NCBI GenBank assembly: GCA_028274465.1
Contig: CM051457.1
Location: 69,848,496-69,912,495 of the forward strand
Origin: Plantago ovata
Lineage: Eukaryota; Streptophyta; Magnoliopsida; Lamiales; Plantaginaceae
DNA: 64,000 nucleotides
Reading direction: 5' to 3'
Shown: piece after piece, positions 54,412-64,000 of the stretch
Position numbering within the stretch: position 1 is the stretch's first letter
Layout: each line of letters starts with the position of its first letter
Notes under the pieces: model-generated
What the model was told of the DNA's origin: nothing
Databases searched by the model: none
The model's input: only the letters and a program-made list of their open reading frames with translations
Made by a program: the position numbers and the translations under genes

Positions 54412-57400
54412 TTGTTTAATTTCCTATTCTGGGCTATGATTCTCTCTAAGTCACTGCAGATATGTTCTCTTTTATCTTCACTAAACTTCCTGACACTGGT
54501 CAACACCGATTTCTCTTTGTATTTGCGTCATACAGAGCAACTGAAGCAATTATTTCAGCTCTCATACGACGCCTTTCAGCAACCTGGTAAAAATATATCA
54601 AAAAAGAGAAATTAATATAAAACTCATATTATAAACAAATCTCATACATGGTATAAGCTAATTAGTACCTTAGTCATTGAAGGTCCTGAATAATTTCCAT
54701 TTCTGAAGAACTCCATTTCTTTAATAACATAAGCACCACATTCGTAGTCATTTTTTGATCTATTTGCCCATTGACACTGATGATAAATAAGAGGAAAATC
54801 AAGAATTCTCGCGGCATCAGGGTGTCCATGTTTGTGCAAGTAACGTGCCAAATTTGTTCTCTAAAAAAAAATAGTGATTAATAAGTAAGTAATCTACTTG
54901 AATGAATGAGACAAATAGTCTAAGATTTATTAATGACCAAACTTTTCATATACACAGAGTACAAAAAACTCCAATACATGAACAAAACATTACGAAAAAT
55001 AGCAGTAAAGAACAAAAATCTAAACTTACCAGTACAACTGCCAAAGCCTTGCACCTTTCAGTATTAGGCATGCGATTGTCCAGATGATAAATTATTCGTT
55101 TCAAGGCAGACAACGAATAGTGTAAAGTGATTTTCTTGATGTTTTCTAGAATTATCTTGGAAATGTGGAAAGAAGAACTGCAAAGAAAATCAAATACATA
55201 TAAAATTCAGAGAACATATATACAAAACTCACTCCATAAAAATAAAAAATGAATAAAAATTAAATTACCTGTTTCACAGGTTTCAAGAACTCAAAGTTGG
55301 ATTGAAATGTATTCAAAATCCATTCGTCCATAAAATTATTTAAACTCGATTTTGCTTTATTCAACTCTTCAACAGTAGGCACATATGACTCGTCAGCCCT
55401 CGGAGGATATCCAGCAAGAGTCGACCAAAAACACTACAACAAATAACAAAAATAAAATAAAAAATGTTACTTTCAAAAACAGAACATGTATACTTAAGCA
55501 ATTACTCAGAAAATCTGAAAACACTTACATGCAATTGAATTTGCAAACAGCAAATACGAGATTCATCTTTGCTTCTAATAATCTCAGCATGGTTAATTGA
55601 AACAGATATGACATCAATGCAAGCATCATAGATTGAGTCATCAGAAGCTAATGTCAACACATCCTCAGGTCTTGTCAAGGTAAGTGTATGATACTCCGCA
55701 AATAACAAGTCTTCAACACCCAAAGCAACATCACCTTGTTTCTCTTCATGTTTTTTATCACTGAAAATATACAAATAAATAAAACTCAAAACATTATATC
55801 CATAAAACTCAAACAGCCAGAATACAATACTCAAAACACACACATATAACAAAAAAGAAAAAAACAAATACCTTTTCCAAAGTTCAGACATGTATATCAT
55901 GTAATCACAAGTCTCTTTCCTAAGACTCTTCATATCAACGAACTCCTTTGCATGATGCCTCATCCACTGAGAAACTAATGACATATGTCTATCTGGAACT
56001 CCTACCTCACTACATCCCAAGACATCAATATGTAAATTCAAGTCTTCATCTGCAAAGAAAATAAAATGTTCATAATTAGGAATATGATAGATGTAAAACT
56101 CAAACATTAACCAAATAAAACTCAAGCAAAACACCACATAAAAATCATTTTCTTATAAACTTTAACATACCATCACTTTTGTTCAAAAAAAAATTACCTT
56201 GCTGTTGTCCTTCCTTGAACTCCTCTAATTCATCAATCTTTTTCAGTTTTTCTCTTTCCATGTGCTGACTGACCAAATCATCTGAAAAATGCACTTTTCG
56301 AATTTCATTTGATTGAGTTTTTGTTACATGAGTAACAGAAGTAGAAGCAGAAGCACGAGCAGGAGCTTGTGACTGTGTTTCAAAGATCTTTGATGACTCT
56401 AAAAAATGTAAAACATCTTAGTTAGTAAAAAGATTATAAAAGCAGTCCATTACAATCTTAATATCAAAGTAAAACTCAGAAACTATATATGTACCATCAT
56501 TCAATTTTTCAGTCTGAGTCTGAGTCTCAAATCCGATAATATCTACTTGGCTCCTATCATTGTTCAACTGAACAATCTTTTGTTTCGCATCTTCTTCACG
56601 TTGTGTTGGACAAACACCAAGGTCGTAATTAGCAACAATTGTTGCTGCTACTGCTTCACAGTGAGCTTTTGTGCATTCATCCAGCTCTCTGTAAACTCCA
56701 TTGTCAGTCCAGAATTTTTGAGAAGCTAAACAACTATAGTCGCTGTCAACTGGAGTGGAATGGTGCTTCTTCATGAATTCAGAATGATGGCGAAATACCA
56801 CATCCACGTTCCGCTTCAATAGCCTCCATCCGTAGTCAAGTCGCTAATAAAACAAACATGATACATATAAAAACTGAAACATGATATATATAAAAACTCA
56901 AACAGGCAGCATATAAAACTCAAGCATATAATAAAAATATTACATGCATCAACAGTAATATAACTCAAATAAGCACCAAAATAAAACTCAAACAGACAGA
57001 ATATAAAACTCAAACATTTAAAACTTATCCTCAAGCACCTTATTAATGGACAAAAACATTCCTATAGAATTGAGAATCCTATTTCTATGAATGTTTAAGC
57101 TTAAACTAAGTCTGTAATGCATATAAAACTCATGGACAGCAGTAAACCTCAAGCACCAAATGAAACACAAACAAAGAGCATATAAAACTCAAGCATATAT
57201 AAAAAAAATATAACGTGCATCGACAGTGATATAACTCAAACAAGCACCAAATAAAACTCAAACGGACAGCATATAAAACTTATCCTCAAGCACCTTATTA
57301 ATGTACAAAAACATTCCTATAGAATTGAGAATACTCAATAAGAATACTTACATCAATTGTTTCCTTCTCCAACTGTGCATTTGTAGGGATTCCTTCAGGG

Positions 57401-60400
57401 ATGCAGAATTTGAGAATTCTATCATCGGAATCCTCAGTTTCATCCTTATGAATTTGTTCAAGAGAAAGCCCCGGTAGATCACATCCCTTACTGATGGGAA
57501 ACTCTATCTTGCTCTTTGGTTGTTTACCAAAACCGCGGACCTCCTCGGCAGCAAATCTTTCAATCAGTATGTCATTAGTCCAATGCTGAATCAAAGGCAA
57601 CGTTATTGGCATGTCGTTGCCTTTGTACATGAATCTGTAAATGAATAAAAAAAAAGTTAGCTAAAGAAAACATGACGATTAAACATGTAAAAAAAACTGA
57701 AAAGTTATAATATAAGATGACGTACCTATGCGCATATGCAAGCAGCATCACAGGGACACAAGCATAGAGTGTACTCTTGTTCTTACTGTTACCCTCCCCA
57801 AGAAGCTTATTGAAGCCTTGAACAATGTTTGTAATGATGAAGGAGCACCAATCTAACTCCTTCAACTTGTCTACATCATCAATTGCACAGGCAAGCCTGA
57901 CAACAAAAAAAGAGATACATATATATAAAAAAATCAAACAACAACAAATATAAAAACTGAAACAAAACAGCATATAAAAACTCAAACATATAAAACTTAT
58001 ACTCAAGTAAATATAACCCCTAAAACTCAAAAGCTGAAAAATTTAAAACTCAAACAAGTACCATATAAAAGACTAAAACGCACTTAACCTCAAAACAAAC
58101 AGCATTGCATAATTGAGAAAAAAAAGTAATAATTAATTACAGACGAGGACATACTTGAAATCTGCATTACTGCTGGATGTTGGAGCGAGAAAAACCGCAC
58201 ATGCATACATTACAAACAGCTTCTTGAATGAAGGACCGCCATGTGGAAGGTTTTTAAGTGCTTCAGCCATCCTAGCACTCGGGAACTCATAGACCTCAAC
58301 CTGTGATCCAGGACGGTTCCGTCTAATATAACCTCTAAATTCAGAATCCCACCAATCTCGAACATTTTTAACTCTCTGAAACTCTGGTCCTTTCTCTGAC
58401 AGCTTGAAGAGACGGATAGGATTCCGAGGGAAATATGGCAACTTCAGGATGTCATGCAAATCCAAAGCGGTCAAATGGTACGAATTGGCACCAATATCTT
58501 GAAGAAGAGTGTTGCAATCAAAGTTGTCGATCAGCCACGGTATTATACTCAACGGAAAGGCATCAAATCCAAGCTTCAAAAGTCCTCCAAAGCCTATTGC
58601 AATGACATCAGCCTTCTGTTCCTCGGTCAAAGATTTAATGACATTGAACATTGAACTGACTTTGCATTGAGTTGTAATAGGACGCATTTTCTTATCAGCT
58701 GCAAAAACATTGATAATAACATGATTCTTAACAAATATACAGAACAGGGATACAGAGAGCAGAATTTTACACATTTACAAAGCAAAAACTTAGATACAGA
58801 GCAGAGATAAAACTCAGACATGCATCAGATAAAACTCAAACAAAACATCATATGAAACTCAAAACTATGAAATTTATCCTCAAGGACCATATTAAGTAGA
58901 GAAATTGAGTTTTATCTGGTGTTTGTTTCAGTTTTATCTGATACATGTTTGAGTTTTATCTTTGAAAAAAATGGAAAAGGAATAATTATATTTCAATAAG
59001 CTACAGAATGGAAAAGGAACCATTATCATTGTGTTAAATTTGAATAAAAAATACATATAAAAATATGAGCATGGACAACAGTGGTAAAACTTAAACATGC
59101 ATCAAATAAAACTCAAACAAGCATCATATGAAACTCAAAAATATGAAATTTATCCTCAAGCACCATATTAATGTAGAGAAGTTTGAGTTTTATCTGAAGC
59201 ATGTTTGAGTTTTATCTTTGGAGAATAGAAAAGGAACACTTATAATTTCACAAAGATACAGAGAGCAAAATTTTACACATTTACAAAGCAAAAACTTAGA
59301 TACAGAGCAGAGAATTTCACAAATAACATGATTCTTAAACATCATTCTTAACAAATTTACAGAACAATAGATACAGAGAGCAGAATTTTACACATTTACA
59401 AAGCAAAATTTTAGATACAAACCAGAATTATCGTTAATTAATGCTGTTATACCATTCCTTGCTACAACCACAGCTTTCTTGACCTTTGGTTTTTTTGATT
59501 CCACTGCCATAGTTACAAAATAAAAAAGTAAACATTAATAATCAGAATAATATAATATATGTAAGACATAAATAAACATAAAGAAAATATATAAACTCAT
59601 TTATATACCCTTTTGTGAGACTGCCACAATTTCCTTCTTTCCCGTTGGGCCTTTATCAGCAGCCTTCCTCCTTTGATTAACTACAACAACATCTAGTGTC
59701 TTAGCATTTCTGACACTATCTTTTGAAGCCTCCGAAGGTGAGTACTCAGAAGTATCATCATCATCATCACATTTCCTTTTCTTACTCTGAGGACTATCGA
59801 AAGAATTCGAAGGTGTACCATCATCAGAGGGTATGAAGGAAGGTGTCTCAAAGTCTTTTTCCTTTTGATTCCCTACATAACAGCATACAAGAGTTAACAC
59901 AAATTAACTCAAACATACACTCTAACAAGCACCACATAAAACTCAAAAACAAACATCATATAAAACTCAAACCTCAAACTAAAACTAAGCGTGCATATTT
60001 TTCTAAAAGCCTAGATGAATTGGTGAACCCTAAATACCCTGAAAATTAATTGAATTACTTCTATGAATGTTCAATGTTAAACTCAGTCTGGAATGTATAT
60101 AAAAATCATGGACAGTGGTAAAACTCAAACAAGCGCCAAATAAAACTCAAAACAAAGAGCATATAAAACTCAAACATACACTAAAACCTCAAACTAAAAC
60201 TAAGGGTGTATCAAACCTCAAACACACTTACCAGCATCTACTTTCCTTTTCTTGTTATCATGTGCTTGCTTTGTCCTTATCTCCTGATTTATTATGGAAT
60301 GTTCATTATCTGTAGCATCATCGCTGTTTGTAGGTTGTTTCCTCTTTGACCTACGAGGTTGTTGAACGTTTCCAGTAGCATCATTGGGCTCATTCCTCGT

Positions 60401-60808
60401 TGACCTACGAACATTTTGAACCTTTGTAGGTGCTCCCTTTACAGTAGCATCAACTCCCTTACCTTTCTTCACCGGTTTTTCTGGTTCCTTACCTTTCTTC
60501 ACTGGTTTTTCTGGTTCATTACCTTTCTTCTCCTGTGGTGGTTTAACTCCATTGCCTTGCTTCCCTGGTGGCTTAGTTCTCTTCCCTGGTGCCTTGCCTT
60601 GATCACTCATTGTCCCCTCTGAATCAATAACATCCTTGTTTGCGTCCGCATGATGGAAAGCAGCAATATCAAGGACAGATTTAGAAAAAAGCGCCATAGC
60701 TTTATCAAACACTTCTGCATCAATTCTTCTAACAGGAGAATTATCAGCCATAGGAGCAGTACCAGCAGCAGGAGAATCATTAGAATCATAAGTGCAAATA
60801 TCAACCAT
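54412..60808 (-). pseudogene. Ulp1-like cysteine protease gene (Kaonashi type), about 14 exons, damaged
   Basis: Ulp1 proteases (C48) remove SUMO; plant KI-MULEs carry relatives. Start ATG 60808. Exons, approximately: 60232-60808 (Lys/Pro-rich, repeated KPVKKGKEPE), 59609-59872, 59424-59509, 58154-58700 (LTEEQKADVIAIGFGGLLKL, LDLHDILKLPYFPRN), 57722-57898, 57351-57638, 56494-56844, 56197-56398, 55872-56050, 55526-55760, 55270-55434, 55028-55177, 54669-54860 and 54412-54590. Catalytic residues: His in NHFTL and Asp in YHLDNRMP (55028-55177), Gln in HQCQW and Cys in NDYECGAYV (54669-54860). His and Asp are in different frames, so a frameshift near 55115 breaks the gene. Promoter TATA at 61703-61711. 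Introns are full of ATAAAACTCAAAC repeats. Confidence 0.75.
58805..59245. repeat. Further hairpin units of the 280-bp family
   Basis: Two imperfect units (58805-58980 and 59050-59245) with the same arms as 53443-54245, in an intron of the Ulp1-like gene. Confidence 0.7.
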
Positions 60809-61702
60809 GATTGCTGCAAAAAAAAACACAAAGAAAATAAAATCAAAACACTCAAACTCAAGTAAAACTCGAACATAATATAAGTAAAACTCAAACATAA
60901 CAACAATAAAACTCAAAGTTATAGGAGCTGATGAGCTGACTCTTAAGATCATATAAACCTCAAACTTAATAAAAGTAAATCTCAAACAACCACTATACAA
61001 AGACTTATAACACATGCAGAGAGATTCAACACACAAAAAACTCAAACTCAAACTTATAGGAGCTGATGAGCTGACTCTTATACGTAAGATCATATAAACC
61101 TCAAATTTAATAATAGTAAATCTCAAACAACCACTATACAAAGACTTATAACACATGCAGAGAGATCCAACACACAAAATTGAAAACAAAACACAGATCG
61201 AACAACTTACTTGCATTAGGTTTTATAGAAGACAGAAAACAAACAGAGATGAAGAGATCGACGCACTTACAGCCAACGAAATCAAGCTAAATAAGCTTCA
61301 CCGAGTGTGGATGAACGGCAAAAACCTAGCAAAACCGACAAAATGTAGAGTTAGGGTTTTGACATCAATCTAACATCCAAAAATGCGTGAATAAGAAGAA
61401 AAACTAGCAAAATTGAAGAAATATATGATGAAATAGTAGATTAGGGTTCCAAAAATGAATGGAGAACAATAGGATCAAACGAAAACTCACCTTCAACAGC
61501 TTAAAAAGACAATCGAGATGCCTGCGAAGACAATTGAGACGGCAGAGACGACGATTCAAGCTTCAATTCAGGCGACGGAGCTTCAATTCACACGGCACAT
61601 GACTTTCCCTCTCTAGAACTTTCTCTCTCTAAAACTTTCTCTCTCTAGCTTCTCAGACTTGATGACGATGAACGAAAATGAAAACAAAGAGGGCGATTGT
61701 CC

Positions 61703-61711
61703 TATTTATAC
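61703..61711 (-). promoter_or_regulatory. TATA box of the Ulp1-like gene
   Basis: TATAAATAG on the - strand, just inside the right MULE end, followed by a C/T- and A/G-rich leader (61500-61680) as expected for terminal MULE promoters. Confidence 0.55.
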
Positions 61712-61714
61712 ATA

Positions 61715-61862
61715 ACCCGTTTTCATAACCCGATACCATTAATCCGGTTAGAACCCATGACCCGCGAGATTCTTTAAATGGATTGATTTGGATTGAGCTG
61801 GATTGGTTAGTCTCACGGTCTCAAGTTAGAAATTGGTCTTAAACAAGAAATTGTATATAAAT
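61715..61862. repeat. Right end of the MULE with target duplication ATATAAAT
   Basis: The reverse strand reads (from the end) caatttcttgtttaagacca, later gagaccgtgagac, ctcgcgggtcatg and accggatt, matching the left end in order. ATATAAAT lies at 61855-61862. Confidence 0.5.
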
Positions 61863-63349
61863 GAGATAAATATATGGTACGCAGTGTTAAAACATATGAA
61901 CAAGTACATGTATAATTACTCAATTAATTATCTTAATCAACCATGGACTAATTAGTTTGACATAAGAACCTACTTAACAATATAAATATAAATAAATACA
62001 CAGCATACATGCATAGACTTGAGGCAAGATCGAACAGGTGACTCACATGACTTCAAATTAGTTATTTCAAACACCAGACACAAATAATTAATATGCATCA
62101 ATTTAACAGTCTCAACTATAGCACGTACATGCCCAAAATTAACTAGTTTAGGAACATCAAATTAAATTTTATAAACAACTTACAGTACGGAAAATTAGTT
62201 TAGTAACAAGGAAAATTAGAGGCTGCTGGAATTCAATTAATTAAGTCATGCATGGATGGATCAAAGTAGTAATATCACTTAGAGTGAGAACAGGCCTGGA
62301 CAAGAAGCTACCAAAATCACAAACAGAATAGCAAGACCAGAATAAAACAAAAACGCAGTTAACACACTCCCGACTACCCCGTAAACCTGAATTTACTGAA
62401 CCAAAAGGGAAATAGGAAACTCACCGAAAAGAAACGTTGATAGCTACTTAAAGAGCAGTGGCGATGAACGAGCTAGAACTGACCGAGCCTCCTTAGGGGT
62501 TCGAATGACAGCAGATGAGTATCCAAGGCAGACACAACGAAACCCGCAACAAACAGAACGTAATAAGCCCCAATAATTCGAACAGACCGCAGTGAAAAAC
62601 AACGTAACATTGATCAAAGAGAGTCCAGATTGGGAGAAGAAGGCTGTAATTTCTTTGTATGGAGAAGGCAGGAGCAGAAGAAGAAAAATGAATACTTCTG
62701 CGAGGAGAAGGCTGTAATTTCTTTGTATGGAGAAGGCAGGAGCAGAAGAAGAAAAATGAATACTTCTGCGAGGTCAATATGATAGCATGAACGTGAGTTT
62801 TGAGGTCCGAAGGATTTGTAAACGGTTGGAGAGTTGTTCCGATACGCACGACTTGAGAGGACTCGGTAAAACTCAGAAATAAACACCTAAGTTTGTGAAA
62901 CTCTTTTTTTTTAACTCTAAGCATCATCATAATATATGTAGTACGTAGGATGAGGTTCATTAACTTGCTAATTAAATAATTAGCACTAGATGAGAGAAAA
63001 AGTAATTATCAAGTAATTAAATCTAGATCAATGAAAAGAAATATTTTGACCGCATAAATTAGTTAACTGGAGTTATCTAAAAGGAGACGAGATCAAGGTC
63101 CAAAAGAATAAAATTAGGAGATTTAAAGAATATCGAGAATTAATGGATGGAACTTAAATAGAAGAAGAACATTTTAACACGAACGTAACATTCGAACAAG
63201 AATGAAACTAAGAGTAAATGGAAATATTCAAATTCAAATTAGTCCCTCATTGAAAGGTCGAGATCGAATAGGGACGGAGATGGAATCTAGTTGAACATGA
63301 TGTCCAAAAAATAGAGAAGAACAAGTATACAAAAATCTCTGGTTTTACA
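61863..63349. other. Last fragment of the probable solo LTR; 68-bp tandem duplication
   Basis: AT-rich, with no gene I can support. A 68-bp direct duplication lies at 62641-62708 and 62709-62776 (both start aggctgtaatttctttg). The segment ends ggttttaca at 63349, followed by the duplication CGTGA. Confidence 0.5.
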
Positions 63350-64000
63350 CGTGAAGTTACGATGCATTACCATTTCGGGAGTTCTTTATGTCAAAAATCT
63401 TAAGTTTAACCTTTTCAGCATGAGTCAATTCGCTGATAAAGGATACTTCATCAAAATCAAAAGTGATGAATGTAAACTTATAGACTTTGAGACAAAGAAG
63501 GTTATTATGGTTGCTAGAAGATCAGGAGGTTTGTATACTGTAGATTGGTCTTCAGCAATCGTTGAAAAATGTCTTGTCTCAGATCATGATTGCCTTGCTG
63601 AAAAAGCATGGTTATGGCATAAACGAACAAGTCACCTAAACTTCAAGACGCTGAATAAGCTTTCTAAAAAGGCACTTGTAGTTGGATTACCTAAGGTTAC
63701 TTTCAAGAAGGATGGTGTTTGCAATGCATGTCAGCAAGGAAACCAACTACAAAACCTTTACAACTACAAAACCTTTACAACTCTTGCACATGGACTTGTT
63801 TGAATCTTCTTCAACAAGCTATGCTGGTAAGAAGTATGGTCTGGTGGTGGTAGATGACTATTCAAGATTCACTTGGGTAATATTTATCAAACACAAGTCT
63901 GAAACAAGGACTGAAATACCTAACTTGTTGAACAAGCTTGAAGTCATGAAAAATGACAAGGTAAAATTCATTAGAACAGACCATGGTACTGAGTTTGTAA
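63350..64000 (+). pseudogene. Continuation of the + strand Sirevirus pol: zinc finger and integrase start
   Basis: It continues from 12207. It encodes SGVLYVKNLKFNLFSMSQ, then the HHCC region (LWHKRTSH, CNACQQGN; both Cys present) and, in another frame, the integrase start HMDLFESSSTSYAGKKYG with RTDHGTEF at the window edge. A deletion plus a 16-18-bp duplication (ctacaaaacctttacaa twice, near 63750-63785) shifts the frame between finger and core. The rest of the element lies beyond the window. Confidence 0.88.

Larger units (their letters stand above)
41791..61854. mobile_element. 20-kb Mutator-like element with transposase, RPA1-like, unknown and Ulp1-like genes
   Basis: The ends carry degenerate inverted repeats with GAGACC/GGTCTC motifs (ctcctgtgagacca at the left against cttgtttaagacca at the right, 10 of 14). 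Further in, CTCGCtGGTCATG...ACCGGAT pairs with CTCGCgGGTCATG...ACCGGAT. ATATAAAT flanks both sides (41783-41790 and 61855-61862) as a probable 8-9-bp duplication. The unit holds a FAR1/MULE transposase gene and an Ulp1-like gene, the pair known from plant Kaonashi (KI) MULEs, plus an RPA1-like gene. The intron motif GTTTGAGTTTTAT runs through all of it, which supports one unit. A CACTA element was inserted later. Confidence 0.7.
12208..63349. mobile_element. Probable solo LTR (TGTAAC...TTTTACA), split by nested insertions
   Basis: The block begins TGTAACGG and ends GGTTTTACA: TG...CA ends, a 5-bp terminal inverted repeat TGTAA/TTACA, and the perfect 5-bp duplication CGTGA. After removing the - Sirevirus, Athila copy 2 and the MULE, about 3.0 kb remains (12208-12662, 37788-37842, 40749-41782, 61863-63349). 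That length suits one long LTR of a Ty3/gypsy chromovirus. I see neither a second LTR nor any coding sequence in the remnants. The solo-LTR reading is an inference. A degraded full element is the alternative. Confidence 0.55.

Noticed and set aside
62493-62960. 155-codon frame on the - strand
   Set aside because: It spans the 68-bp tandem duplication, has no recognisable motif and lies in probable LTR DNA.

Overview
The window is plant nuclear DNA, almost certainly from a eudicot. It is a nest of transposable elements with no recognisable single-copy host gene. The evidence is Ty1/copia (Sirevirus-type) and Ty3/gypsy (Athila-type) LTR retrotransposons, a very large Mutator-like element (MULE) with an Ulp1 protease gene, a CACTA element, initiator-Met-tRNA primer binding sites and AT-rich introns. 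The species cannot be told from the sequence.

Layout: (1) 1-5894, an Athila-like element (+) that has lost gag-pol but keeps an uninterrupted env-position ORF. It sits inside (2) a decayed Sirevirus on the + strand, 5895-12207, whose pol resumes at 63350. (3) The 51 kb between these halves is bounded by TG...CA ends and the 5-bp duplication CGTGA. It is read here as one approximately 3 kb solo LTR (pieces 12208-12662, 37788-37842, 40749-41782, 61863-63349) that later received everything else. (4) 12663-37787 is a young Sirevirus on the - strand with 1.83-kb LTRs and the duplication CAGAC. It runs LTR, gag, protease, integrase, RT-RNase H and a very long ORF3, and is broken by a 100-N gap at 22727-22826. 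About 9.1 kb on each side of the gap is the same sequence, which looks like an unmerged contig overlap. (5) 37843-40748 is an internally deleted Athila-like copy (-). (6) 41791-61854 is a 20-kb MULE carrying a FAR1/MULE transposase (+), an RPA1-like gene (-), an unknown intact ORF (+) and a many-exon Ulp1-like protease gene (-). (7) 45335-49151 is a CACTA element with the duplication GTA, inserted into the last exon of the MULE transposase.

Inferred order of events: + Sirevirus; then the solo-LTR element and Athila 1 into it; then the - Sirevirus, Athila 2 and the MULE into the solo LTR; then the CACTA into the MULE. In the Sirevirus, gag/pol supply capsid, protease, integrase and reverse transcriptase, and ORF3 lies in the env position behind its own TATA box. 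In the MULE, the transposase would have moved the unit while the RPA1-like and Ulp1-like proteins are passengers or accessories. Most reading frames are damaged. The intact ones are the Athila ORF (1790-3151), the Sirevirus RT (30160-31809), the ORF3 C-terminal half (14760-17783) and the unknown MULE ORF (52656-53225).
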